Of a stretch of DNA of 58,159 bases, positions 7,961 to 14,609 are shown piece by piece. This DNA is from Pseudomonadota bacterium (lineage in GTDB: Bacteria > Pseudomonadota > Gammaproteobacteria > Xanthomonadales > Xanthomonadaceae), in NCBI GenBank assembly GCA_023423675.1, contig JAFAFD010000261.1:1-58159 (forward strand), read 5' to 3'. The number at the start of each line of letters is the position of its first letter. Within the stretch, counting starts at the first letter, position 1. Below the pieces are notes generated by a model. It did no database searches, had not been told where the DNA came from, and saw only the letters and a list, made by a program, of their open reading frames with translations. The position numbers and the translations under genes were made by a program.

Positions 7961-7994
7961 GTGTGCCTCCGTTCAGGATGCTGGGTGCGCGGGC

Positions 7995-8114
7995 TCAGGC
8001 CGGCTCGCAGTGGGAAAGGGCAACGCAACCGGACACGCCAGCGAGCCAGACGACAGCAGTGTGTCCGCCGAGCACCTGGGCTTCGGTCGCCGCCGGGTTG
8101 GCGTTTCGCTTCAT
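7995..8114 (-). CDS. Short protein, 39 residues
   Basis: The frame MKRNANPAATEAQVLGG continues with a hydrophobic stretch (HTAVVWLAGVSGCVALS) and ends CEPA. A good GGAG site lies 7 bases before the ATG. It fills an otherwise empty 218-bp gap between csrA and the 68-residue gene. The mildly hydrophobic middle could associate with membrane. Evidence is limited to the ribosome site and placement. Confidence 0.45.
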   Translation of the reverse strand: MKRNANPAATEAQVLGGHTAVVWLAGVSGCVALSHCEPA

Positions 8115-8153
8115 CGGGTATCTCCGGATAGATTGCGATGGGGCTGGTCTGCA

Positions 8154-8174
8154 GTCCCGGCGAACCGGGGCGGG
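8154..8174 (-). terminator. Terminator-like hairpin after the 68-residue gene
   Basis: CCCGGCGAACCGGGG forms a tight stem-loop just past the stop of the 8179-8385 gene. The same stem sequence recurs at 8409-8430. The U-run on the minus strand is weak, so it may be a partial terminator. Confidence 0.5.
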
Positions 8175-8178
8175 TTGC

Positions 8179-8385
8179 TTAGCAGGGCCGCAGTTCTGTG
8201 CAGTCCGTAGAAGGGGCGCCTACCAGGATGCGGCGGGAAATTTCACCGTAGGCCTGGGGGAAGTGCTGGAACAGCTCGTTGGCCTCCTCTTGGGTCTCAG
8301 CTTCGAAAGCCGGATGCCAATAGGGCGGGCTATCGCCATACTTGACTTCGATCATGAGGTGGAATGCTTGAGCTTGAGTGCTCAT
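8179..8385 (-). CDS. Small phage protein, 68 residues
   Basis: The protein MSTQAQAFHLMIEVKYGDSP is followed by a short helical segment (AETQEEANELFQHFPQAYGEI) and a Cys-containing end. It looks like a small alpha/beta fold and has no membrane helix. It lies between two near-identical terminator hairpins, so it is an isolated cistron in the leftward early transcript. The function is unknown. Confidence 0.6.
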   Translation of the reverse strand: MSTQAQAFHLMIEVKYGDSPPYWHPAFEAETQEEANELFQHFPQAYGEISRRILVGAPSTDCTELRPC

Positions 8386-8408
8386 CGTCTTGCCCTCCAG
8401 TGCGGTAA

Positions 8409-8430
8409 AGCCCCGGCGAACCGGGGCATG
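8409..8430 (-). terminator. Terminator after the KOW-like gene
   Basis: Read leftward, GCCCCGG and CCGGGGC form a stem around TTCG, followed by TTTACC. It immediately follows the 57-residue first gene of the leftward operon. Confidence 0.6.
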
Positions 8431-8434
8431 CTCT

Positions 8435-8608
8435 TTATGCGGCTTTCACCTTGCAGGCGCGGGCCTGCAGCTCTTTGCCGTTCACTTCGACGACCAGGTA
8501 CTCACCGCCACCGCGGCCGGTGCCCTTGTTGATGGTGCGCAGGAACTTGCCTTCCTTCGCGACGCCACGCGGGTTGGTCAGGATCACGGACTGGCCTTTC
8601 TTGAACAT
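8435..8608 (-). CDS. Small SH3/KOW-like protein, first gene of the leftward operon
   Basis: The start MFKKGQSVILTNPRG has a GAGGAAA site 5 bases upstream; longer starts have none. The 57-residue protein looks like a small beta barrel: KKGQSVIL, a glycine-rich turn (NKGTGRGGGEYLVVEVNG), then a basic end (RACKVKAA). This pattern resembles KOW/SH3-type RNA- or protein-binding folds. It is the first gene after the promoter and a long leader, and is followed by several terminators, the position where lambdoid phages put antiterminator N. Antitermination is inference only. Confidence 0.6.
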   Translation of the reverse strand: MFKKGQSVILTNPRGVAKEGKFLRTINKGTGRGGGEYLVVEVNGKELQARACKVKAA

Positions 8609-8900
8609 CGGTGTTTCCTCTCGTTGTGGTTTCCCGTATGCCCCTCCCGTACTGGCGAGGGGCATCTAGGAAATCGGTATTGCTGGCCGGCGTTACGCGC
8701 CACCTCCGGCTGGGCGAATGCTTTCTCGGGGGACCTGAGATCCCGACAGCCGGCCACGCTTTGCTGCCGACTCTCGCTTGCGGTGCTCGAAGCTGCACAC
8801 CCGGGGCGAGGCGTCCCCTGAATCCCGTTCTGCCTGTCGGCAAGGCCTTGGCTCGCTGTGGCCTGTTCTGTCGTCACGATGTTCTGTGCCGACGGCATGA
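8609..8900 (-). other. Long untranslated leader of the leftward operon
   Basis: About 290 bases separate the predicted leftward promoter from the first start codon, and I find no supported gene in them. ATGCCCCTC at 8638-8646 pairs with GAGGGGCAT at 8657-8665, a perfect 9-bp stem. The length and structure would suit an antitermination (nut-like) site or a small RNA. Confidence 0.5.
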
Positions 8901-8929
8901 AAATTATCAGCGGTCATATTATTGGTCAA
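8901..8929 (-). promoter_or_regulatory. Predicted leftward early promoter (pL-like)
   Basis: On the minus strand TTGACC (8929-8924) is followed 17 bases later by TAATTT (8906-8901), or 15 bases later by GATAAT. It points toward the leftward early genes and lies in an AT-rich patch between them and the SOS-controlled gene. Confidence 0.5.
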
Positions 8930-8986
8930 GACCTGCGGTATTAAAAAAATCAAATTAGCGCTCTTGAAAAGTAGGGGTTCTGGTAA

Positions 8987-9004
8987 TACTGTATGGATAT
9001 ACAG
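8987..9004 (+). promoter_or_regulatory. LexA (SOS) box
   Basis: TACTGTATGGATATACAG is a near-perfect LexA operator (CTGT-N8-ACAG with the AT-rich core used in Pseudomonas). It sits 15 bases upstream of the DUF1654 gene start, where LexA binding would block transcription until DNA damage. Confidence 0.88.
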
Positions 9005-9019
9005 CTTGTGGAGGTGCTT

Positions 9020-9286
9020 ATGGCCAAGCAAAAGAAAAAGCAGGAAGCCCAGGTTCTCACCGCGGGTGAGAAGCTAGGGTTGCGGGTGACCCAGATGATC
9101 AACTCGCCGAAGGCCCAAGAGCTTCGGACAGTAACTATTCACCGTCTGGACACGGATGCAGACGAGGCCTGGGAAGGGATTATGGAAGTGTTGGCCGAGA
9201 CGGACGGGATTGATCTGACTTTCAACGATGACGGCAGCGTCACGTTGAGGTGGGAGGAGCAGGAGAGGGGCGAGCAGGCCTGGTAG
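9020..9286 (+). CDS. SOS-regulated DUF1654 family protein
   Basis: The start MAKQKKKQEAQ has a GGAGG site 5 bases upstream; an earlier ATG lies inside the LexA box and is rejected. The 88-residue protein fits DUF1654, a Pseudomonas and phage family, with EKLGLRVTQMIN, then TVTIHRLDTDADEAWEGIM and DGSVTLRW. The family's function is unknown. A LexA box covers its promoter, so it should be induced by DNA damage together with prophage induction. It is convergent with the CI gene, making it a candidate to affect the repressor or host SOS response, as small SOS-controlled phage antirepressors do; this is inference. Confidence 0.82.
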   Translation: MAKQKKKQEAQVLTAGEKLGLRVTQMINSPKAQELRTVTIHRLDTDADEAWEGIMEVLAETDGIDLTFNDDGSVTLRWEEQERGEQAW

Positions 9287-9300
9287 CCCCGGACGGGGCT
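9285..9300. terminator. Hairpin between convergent DUF1654 and repressor genes
   Basis: AGCCCC and GGGGCT pair around GGAC right after the DUF1654 stop. There is no U-tract, so it is only a weak terminator candidate separating two converging transcripts. Confidence 0.4.
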
Positions 9301-9322
9301 GGCCAGGCGGGTGGGAGCGGGC

Positions 9323-10126
9323 TCAGTGTTTTCTACGTCTCATGACGGACCACCAGAAGACCCAACCGATGATGCTGAGGTTACTCTCACGCATTTGGTC
9401 CCTGGTGTACTCCTCGTCTGGGTATTCGTCACGGTTAAAGCTGCGCAGGCGGATGCCTCCGCCGGGTAGGCGATAGACGAACTTCACTCGCAGCATATCG
9501 TCATGCTTCAGGGCATAGATCTCGCCGTCAGTGATTGTGCTGACTGATAGATCGACTCCGATGATCGCGCCGTCTGCGATCAGCGGTTCCATAGAGTTCC
9601 CCGTAACGTTCACGCAGACCGAGTTCTTGGGGTCTACTCCCGACTCCCGGAGGACTGTGCGAGGGAACCGAATTTTGCGCTTCGCCTGCTCCAGATCAGG
9701 CAAGCGACCATCCCCCGCTGCAATCTGAATTTCGTTGAAATAGGGAATCTCGACTTCATCGGCATCCAGTGGATCGCCGTCATCCCAGACGGGGATCGGT
9801 TCGAGGTCGCCCCTGGTATTTGCAACCGGCTTGGGGCGTACCGTCGTTGCCATGCGCTCTATCTCCTCGGCCAGGCGCGGGCTGAAGTCCCTGACCTGAA
9901 TCTCAAGATAGCGAGCGAAAACCGCTGCTGCCTCTGCGTTCAGCGCGTTCTTCCCAGTGAGGTAATGACTTGCCGCACTCTGGGTGGTGGCGCCAAGCCC
10001 CTCGAGGGCGATCTTCTCTTGAGTGATGCCGAGTTCTCTTTTCTTCGCCTTGTAAATGGCATTGAGAGCTTGGCACTCCTGCTTTTCTTCGGCCGTGAGC
10101 GGCCGCTTCTTCGATTTCATGTTCAT
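9323..10126 (-). CDS. CI-like phage repressor with S24 self-cleavage domain
   Basis: The 267-residue protein has an N-terminal helix-turn-helix (about residues 25-80: ITQEKIALEGLGATTQSAAS). A linker with a likely AG-type cleavage site (AAGDG) follows, then a LexA/CI-type S24 peptidase domain. The nucleophile is in GNSMEPLI and the lysine is in the YALKHDDMLRVKF strand. RecA-stimulated self-cleavage would inactivate it after DNA damage and trigger lytic growth. It is transcribed divergently from cro across a 100-bp operator region. Confidence 0.92.
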   Translation of the reverse strand: MNMKSKKRPLTAEEKQECQALNAIYKAKKRELGITQEKIALEGLGATTQSAASHYLTGKNALNAEAAAVFARYLEIQVRDFSPRLAEEIERMATTVRPKPVANTRGDLEPIPVWDDGDPLDADEVEIPYFNEIQIAAGDGRLPDLEQAKRKIRFPRTVLRESGVDPKNSVCVNVTGNSMEPLIADGAIIGVDLSVSTITDGEIYALKHDDMLRVKFVYRLPGGGIRLRSFNRDEYPDEEYTRDQMRESNLSIIGWVFWWSVMRRRKH

Positions 10127-10227
10127 CCACTCATGATATTACCGGTGTTCATATTTCTCTAAGATCGCCGGTCTTGTAAAATTAAAGACCGCAAGTAATA
10201 ATTCGGAATGACCGCGTAGGAGGGCAT
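10127..10227. promoter_or_regulatory. CI/Cro operator and divergent promoter region
   Basis: CGGTCTT at 10169-10175 and AAGACCG at 10185-10191 form an inverted repeat. Partial copies such as ACCGGTGTT and GACCGC occur on both sides. A rightward promoter could use TTGTAA (10174) and TAATAA (10196). AGGAGGG precedes the cro ATG. Confidence 0.65.
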
Positions 10228-10428
10228 ATGCAGATCATTCCCATTAACGAATTTGTGGCCGAGCAGGGGCAGGCGAAGGCAGCGGAGCTGCTCGGCGTGA
10301 CCCAGGGGGCCATCAGTAAGGCGCTTCGAGCGGGGAGGAAGATCAATGTCTACCGCTGCGAAGATGGTTCGTACTCTGCTGAGGAGGTGCGCGCCTTCCC
10401 GGCCCAAAAGGTGCGCATGGCTTCGTGA
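10228..10428 (+). CDS. cro: Cro-like transcriptional regulator
   Basis: This 66-residue protein has the Cro pattern MQIIPINEFVAEQGQAKAAE, followed by the recognition segment LGVTQGAISKALRAGRKINV. It would bind the same operators as CI and repress CI synthesis during lytic growth. It is the first rightward gene, has a strong AGGAGGG ribosome site, and is followed after one base by the replication gene. The short C-terminus lacks an extra domain, normal for Cro. Confidence 0.88.
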   Translation: MQIIPINEFVAEQGQAKAAELLGVTQGAISKALRAGRKINVYRCEDGSYSAEEVRAFPAQKVRMAS

Positions 10429-10429
10429 C

Positions 10430-11446
10430 ATGCAGTTCACCGTGACGATCAATCAAGCGAAAGCGCTCGAGTGGGGGCTGAACTCGCAGCAGGCGCTGCT
10501 GTTCGCCTTCGTCTACGAGTGCCCGAGTTGGGCGCGCCTGGTTCAGACGCCCGCAGGTGATTTCTACGCCCTGAGCAAAGCGAAGATCCTCGAGGAGTTG
10601 CCGCTGCTGACGGACAAGCCGGACACGGCGTACCGCTTGCTGAAGCAGATCGCTGCGGCCGGTGTGATCGATCTGTCGAGCACAGCAACCATCACACTCG
10701 TGCGGCTCACTGCGAAGGGGCAGGAGTGGAATCGGAAACTGGACGGGTCGGAAAAATATCCGACCCAGGTCGGAGAAAAATCCGAGGTCGGAAATTCTTC
10801 CGAGGTCGGAGAAAAATCCGATGCAGGCAGGTCGGAAAAATCTCCGACCAAGATCGGAAAAAAATCCGGGGTAGGTCGGAAAAAAATCCGTTCAGGGTCG
10901 GAAAAATCTCCGACAAATCAGGTAACCAGTAATCAGGTAACCAGTAATCAGGGTACCAATCAGGATATTGCCGGGGAGGCTGCGCCGGCCCCGGGCGGGG
11001 AATTCGTCGGCGCCGAGCAAGAGCCCGGGCCGCGCTGCCAGATACCGGCCGACATGCCAGGCCCGAAAGACCCGAACTGCAAGGCGTACCGCACATGGGC
11101 CAACTACGCCATGGCCTATCGCACTCGATACACCGCTTGGCCGGTTTGGAACGCATCGGTTGCCGGCAAGCTTTCGAAGCTGATCGATCGTGTGGGCCAG
11201 GCCGACGCGCCAAAGGTGGCCGCGTTCTACGTCAAGTGCATCCACGATGCTCGACTGATTGCTCAGCACCATCCCCTCGGCCTGTTGCTGGCGAACGCTG
11301 AGGGCTACCACACGATGTGGTTGACCAATCGCCCGACCACCGGAACGCAGGCACGCCAGCAGGAGAACACCGCATCGAACTTGTCCGCCGCTGAGCAGGC
11401 CCTGGCCGAGCAGAGAGCGAGGAGGGCTGCCCATGCTGACGCCTGA
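10430..11446 (+). CDS. Phage replication initiator-like protein with embedded origin repeats
   Basis: The start MQFTVTINQAKALEWGLNSQ follows the cro stop by one base. Residues 1-100 resemble a winged-helix domain of phage replication proteins (AFVYECPSWARL, then AKILEELPLLTDKPDTAYRLLKQI). The middle (residues about 103-180) is low-complexity Ser/Lys/Gly sequence because it encodes DNA iterons. The C-terminal half has WANYAMAYRTRY...WPVWNASVAGKLSKLIDRVG, a fold seen in phage O-type or DnaT-like proteins. Gene position after cro and the internal repeats match the lambda O arrangement. Exact family is uncertain. Confidence 0.72.
   Translation: MQFTVTINQAKALEWGLNSQQALLFAFVYECPSWARLVQTPAGDFYALSKAKILEELPLLTDKPDTAYRLLKQIAAAGVIDLSSTATITLVRLTAKGQEWNRKLDGSEKYPTQVGEKSEVGNSSEVGEKSDAGRSEKSPTKIGKKSGVGRKKIRSGSEKSPTNQVTSNQVTSNQGTNQDIAGEAAPAPGGEFVGAEQEPGPRCQIPADMPGPKDPNCKAYRTWANYAMAYRTRYTAWPVWNASVAGKLSKLIDRVGQADAPKVAAFYVKCIHDARLIAQHHPLGLLLANAEGYHTMWLTNRPTTGTQARQQENTASNLSAAEQALAEQRARRAAHADA
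10745..10915 (+). repeat. Eight iterons inside the replication gene (putative origin)
   Basis: Eight imperfect copies of RGGTCGGA-N6-TCCGA start at 10745, 10767, 10785, 10803, 10829, 10851, 10873 and 10895. The best copies are full palindromes such as GGTCGGAAAAATATCCGACC. Spacing is 18, 22 or 26 bases. The A-rich centres and placement in the initiator gene match lambda-type origins. Confidence 0.75.
10917..10966 (+). repeat. 15-bp direct repeats next to the iterons
   Basis: CAGGTAACCAGTAAT occurs twice in tandem and is followed by a degenerate third copy (CAGGGTACCAAT). This AT-richer block flanks the iteron cluster and could be the melting region of the origin. Confidence 0.55.
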
Positions 11447-12290
11447 GCAACAAGACGAACTGCTGCTTTCCCTTTTCGGCACCGCCGAGGCAATGGGTCA
11501 GCAACTCACGCCGGCCGCTGCCCAACTCATGGTTCAAGACCTGGCAGCCTACGAAGAGCCAGTGCTGACCGCCGCATTGCAGGCCGTTCGCCGGGAGGGC
11601 GGACGATTCACGGTTGCCGCTGTACTCCGGCATGTCGAGTCCGCCGACGGTCGGCCCGAGCCGAACGAGGCCTGGGCGATCGCCCTACAGAGCTTCGACG
11701 AGGCTGAAACGGTGCTTATGACGCCGGAAATCCAGCAGGCGGCTGTGGTAGCCGCACCGCTCATGAAGGGGCGTGGTGACCGGGTGGGCGCGCGCATGGC
11801 GTTCATTGCCGCCTACGAGCGCCTGCTCACTCGTGCCAGGCAGCAGGCGCTGCCCGTCAGGTGGTCGCTGTCGTTGGGCAGCGATGCGGGCCGCCGAGCT
11901 GCTGCGATCGAGGAAGCGGAACGCCTGGGGCGTCTGCCGGCGCCGGCAGCGCAGTTGCTGCTCGAACAGCACGTACTCGAGCCGGTTTCGCCGGCCGGCA
12001 GCGCAATCGCCGGGCTGCTGACTGGACCCTCCGACCGGCTGCTGGCACTGACGAATGACCCACTGACCCGCGAAGCCCTTGCGAGGGAGGCTGCTGGTGG
12101 GGGGGATGTGCCAGACGACTTTCGCCGGCGGCTTGAAGACATCAAGAAGCGCTTGGTCCGCAGGGAAAAGGCGAAGGTCCGACTGCGTGATCGCCACCTG
12201 CGCCACGAGCGCGAAGACATGGACCGTCGGCGCGCCGCGGTTCTTCAAACCATCGATCAGCTACAGAGCCAGGAGGTTCAACATGGCTGA
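11433..12290 (+). CDS. Probable replication helper protein
   Basis: This 285-residue protein overlaps the initiator gene by 14 bases, the position of the helicase loader (P-like) in lambdoid phages. The N-terminus (LTPEQQDELLLSLFGTAEAM) and the ALQAVRREGGRFTVAAVLRHVES segment are helical and resemble phage proteins that assess replication, but I do not see Walker motifs. The C-terminus is a long basic coiled coil (RRRLEDIKKRLVRREKAK). A role in replication rests on position. Confidence 0.55.
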   Translation: MLTPEQQDELLLSLFGTAEAMGQQLTPAAAQLMVQDLAAYEEPVLTAALQAVRREGGRFTVAAVLRHVESADGRPEPNEAWAIALQSFDEAETVLMTPEIQQAAVVAAPLMKGRGDRVGARMAFIAAYERLLTRARQQALPVRWSLSLGSDAGRRAAAIEEAERLGRLPAPAAQLLLEQHVLEPVSPAGSAIAGLLTGPSDRLLALTNDPLTREALAREAAGGGDVPDDFRRRLEDIKKRLVRREKAKVRLRDRHLRHEREDMDRRRAAVLQTIDQLQSQEVQHG

Positions 12291-12834
12291 AGCACTATCA
12301 ACCCAGGCGCCGGCCAAGAGCGCGGCGGCGAAGAGGAAGCGCGCCGGGCGGCCGATCTACCTGGAGTTCAAGCGCATGGTCGACCCGGACACCGGCGAGG
12401 TTCGCCTGGCCCTGGTCGCCGACAGCGGCATCGACAAGTTCCTGCTGAAGGAGCGCGGGTATAAGGCTGGCGCAAAAGTGCGCGCGGAGCTGAAGCAGCC
12501 GCGGGACGTTCGCAAGCACCGCCTGGTCCACCGCATGGGCCAGTTAGTCGCGCGCAATGTGGATGGGTTCCAGGGGATGGATGCGCACTCGGTGATCAAG
12601 AAGCTACAGGGAGACGCAGGGGTTTGCTGTAGCTCGGAGTATTTCGACCTGGGCGGGCTGGGGCGCGTGTCGCGCCTCGTGCCGGAGTCGTTGGCGTTCG
12701 ACGAAATGCCCGAGGAGAGGTTCCTGGAGTTCTGGAGGGGCATCTGCCAGCACCTGATCGAGCACTACTGGACAGGCATGAGCGAAGAGCAGATCGGCGA
12801 CATGATCAACATGATGCCCGAGGAGGTGGTGTGA
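12283..12834 (+). CDS. DUF1367-like phage protein
   Basis: The start MAEALSTQAPAKSAAAKRKR has an AGGAGG site 8 bases upstream and overlaps the previous gene by eight bases. The 183-residue protein resembles DUF1367: a KHRLVHRMGQLV segment, then VPESLAFDEMPEERFLEFWR and the helical tail ICQHLIEHYW. DUF1367 genes lie next to recombination nucleases (ninX, ninB-type) in many phages. The function is unknown. Its stop overlaps the start of the YbcO-like nuclease by one base. Confidence 0.65.
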   Translation: MAEALSTQAPAKSAAAKRKRAGRPIYLEFKRMVDPDTGEVRLALVADSGIDKFLLKERGYKAGAKVRAELKQPRDVRKHRLVHRMGQLVARNVDGFQGMDAHSVIKKLQGDAGVCCSSEYFDLGGLGRVSRLVPESLAFDEMPEERFLEFWRGICQHLIEHYWTGMSEEQIGDMINMMPEEVV

Positions 12835-13154
12835 TGGCGAAGATCGCGTCGAAAGCTGTTCGGGACGCCGCGCGAGACGAGGAGTGCACGGTACGAATCG
12901 CCGGCATCTGCAACTACAGGACCGACACGACGGTGTTCGCGCACCTGCCGGACGAGAGCAAGGGCATGGGCACGAAAGCGGACGACCTGAGTGGTTGCTT
13001 CGCATGCAGTGCGTGCCATGATGCCCTGGATGGTCGGAGGAAGCACGACCTGAGTGCCGAGGAGGTCGAGTGGTACATGCGTAGGGCTTTGGTCCGGACC
13101 TGGCGCCGCCTCTTTGAGAAGAGAGTCATGACGATCAAGGGGGCGGCAGCGTGA
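12834..13154 (+). CDS. YbcO-like HNH-type nuclease (DUF1364)
   Basis: The 106-residue protein matches the DUF1364/YbcO family: the CTVRIAGICNY motif, then a histidine-containing VFAHLPDESKGMGTKADDL, and the zinc pair FACSACHDALDGR. YbcO-type proteins are small HNH-like nucleases of lambdoid nin regions, thought to act on recombination intermediates. An AGGAGGT ribosome site lies in the end of the upstream gene. It is followed directly by a DUF1064 nuclease, so these two form a recombination-nuclease pair. Confidence 0.82.
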   Translation: MAKIASKAVRDAARDEECTVRIAGICNYRTDTTVFAHLPDESKGMGTKADDLSGCFACSACHDALDGRRKHDLSAEEVEWYMRRALVRTWRRLFEKRVMTIKGAAA

Positions 13155-13498
13155 GCCAGCATCGATTCCAAGCGCTTGGCCGGCTGAAAACCGGCCAGAT
13201 GAACAAGACCGAGCAGGCCTACGACCAGCACCTGGCCTACCGAAAGCTCGCAGGGGAGGTCGCCTGGTATCGGTTCGAGGGCATTAAGCTGCGCCTGGCC
13301 GATAACACCTTCTACACCCCTGACTTCGCTGTGATGCTCACCGGCGGTGAGTTGGAACTGCACGAGGTGAAGGGGTACTGGACCGACGATGCCCGGGTGA
13401 AGACCAAGGTCGCCGCCGACCAGTATCCGCTCCGTATTATCGCGGTGTCGCCGAAGCCCAAAAAGGCTGGTGGCGGTTGGGCAGTGGAGGAGTTCTGA
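13151..13498 (+). CDS. DUF1064 endonuclease-like protein
   Basis: The protein starts with GTG (overlapping the previous stop by four bases) and has 115 residues. It fits DUF1064, a restriction-endonuclease-like fold: KTEQAYDQHL, TFYTPDFAVML with the PD motif, and LELHEVKGYW giving the E-x-K. These match the PD-(D/E)xK catalytic layout used by Holliday-junction or end-resolving nucleases in phages. It probably acts with the YbcO-like protein on branched replication DNA before packaging. Confidence 0.8.
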   Translation: MSQHRFQALGRLKTGQMNKTEQAYDQHLAYRKLAGEVAWYRFEGIKLRLADNTFYTPDFAVMLTGGELELHEVKGYWTDDARVKTKVAADQYPLRIIAVSPKPKKAGGGWAVEEF

Positions 13499-13992
13499 TG
13501 GCGAAGAAGTCTTCGACTCAAGCTGTGCTCGACGCCGTTCGGGAACTGCACAGCCAGCAGCAGATCGTTACTCGCCAGACCCTGGTCGAACTCACGGGGT
13601 TGAAGCCCGGCGTTGTCGATGACCGCCTGTCCGTCCTGGTGGACGACTTGCTGGTGCTGCGCGTCGAGCGCGGAGTGTTCGTACCGGCACCGCAGTTCGA
13701 TCCGCCCAGGCCTATCACCATTACGCAGATCCCCGGTGGCTGGGCGAAGGTCGAGATCAGCGATGATCACGTCATTACGCTTACGCCAGCGGAGAAGCGG
13801 ATGCTCGGCGAACTGTTGGCGGGTGCTGCTCAGCAGTTCGCAGCGATCGATATCGGGCATTCGAACCAGATACTGGCCGCGGAACTGGCGATCAAGATAC
13901 GGAAGCTGGAAAGGGAAGTGGCAGCATTACGCGCAGACAGGACCGATGGCGACGAAGCCCAGCTTTCCCTGTCGATGGACCACATCGCCTGA
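13498..13992 (+). CDS. Winged-helix protein, candidate late regulator
   Basis: The start ATG overlaps the upstream stop. Residues 1-70 look like a winged helix (AVLDAVRELHSQQQIVTRQT, then LKPGVVDDRLSVLVDDLLVLRVERGVF). The rest contains a long helix or coiled coil (ELAIKIRKLEREVAALRAD). It lies immediately upstream of the terminase genes, the usual place for a late-gene activator or antiterminator Q. A CCCCCTGTAAGG motif starts one base after its stop. The late-regulator role is inferred from position. Confidence 0.6.
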   Translation: MAKKSSTQAVLDAVRELHSQQQIVTRQTLVELTGLKPGVVDDRLSVLVDDLLVLRVERGVFVPAPQFDPPRPITITQIPGGWAKVEISDDHVITLTPAEKRMLGELLAGAAQQFAAIDIGHSNQILAAELAIKIRKLEREVAALRADRTDGDEAQLSLSMDHIA

Positions 13993-14012
13993 TCCCCCTG
14001 TAAGGTTCGACC
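13993..14012 (+). promoter_or_regulatory. Copy 1 of intergenic CCCCCTGTARGG motif
   Basis: TCCCCCTGTAAGGTTCGACC lies directly between the candidate late regulator and the small terminase gene. Related copies are at 18262, 35769 and 49563, each ahead of a late gene block. Confidence 0.55.
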
Positions 14013-14042
14013 CATCCCCTCTGGCCCGGACAATTCCGGGTC

Positions 14043-14609
14043 ATGACCCAGAAGCCCAACACCGAACCGAAGAAGGCCCCGGTAGCGAAGAAGCGCGCTA
14101 CTGGGGCTTCCGCACGTCCCCCAGCCAAGACCGCAGCGAAACGGCCACCGGGTCGCCCGAGCAGGTATACGCCCACTGTCGGCCTGGCTGTCTGTACCGC
14201 GCTTGCCGAGGGCATGAGCCTGCGGAAGGTATGCCAGTTACCGGGTATGCCGGCGATGTCCACGTTCCTCCGGTGGCTGGCCGACGAGCAGCATGCAGAT
14301 TTGCGAGAGCAGTACGCGCGTGCGCGCGAGGCACAGGCCGACACGCTCGCCGAGGAGATCCTGCAGATCGCTGACGACGGCTCGAACGACACATACACGG
14401 ACGATGAAGGCCGCACGCATGTCGACTACGACCATATCTCCAGGTCGAAGCTGCGCGTAGATGCTCGAAAGTGGTTGGCGTCGAAGATGGCGCCCAAGAA
14501 GTATGGCGACCGCATCACCAACGAGCACACTGGCGCGAATGGTGGCGCCATAGAGGTCAAGAGCACAGTCACCTTCGTGCAGCCCAAGCCACGAGGTGAC
14601 GACGAGTGA
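14043..14609 (+). CDS. Terminase small subunit (Sf6 type)
   Basis: The 188-residue protein has a Lys/Ala/Pro-rich N-terminus, then the helix-turn-helix-like region GLAVCTALAEGMSLRKVCQL. A family-typical end follows (SKLRVDARKWLASKMAPKKYGDR), as in Sf6 gp1-type small terminases. It recognises the packaging start site and stimulates the large subunit. The gene overlaps the large terminase gene by four bases (GTGA). In headful-packaging phages the pac site often lies in or near this gene. Confidence 0.87.
   Translation: MTQKPNTEPKKAPVAKKRATGASARPPAKTAAKRPPGRPSRYTPTVGLAVCTALAEGMSLRKVCQLPGMPAMSTFLRWLADEQHADLREQYARAREAQADTLAEEILQIADDGSNDTYTDDEGRTHVDYDHISRSKLRVDARKWLASKMAPKKYGDRITNEHTGANGGAIEVKSTVTFVQPKPRGDDE

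Noticed and set aside
8584..9031. Overlapping minus-strand frames in the leader and SOS region
   Set aside because: No ribosome sites, no motifs, and they cross the promoter and LexA box. I treat the region as untranslated.
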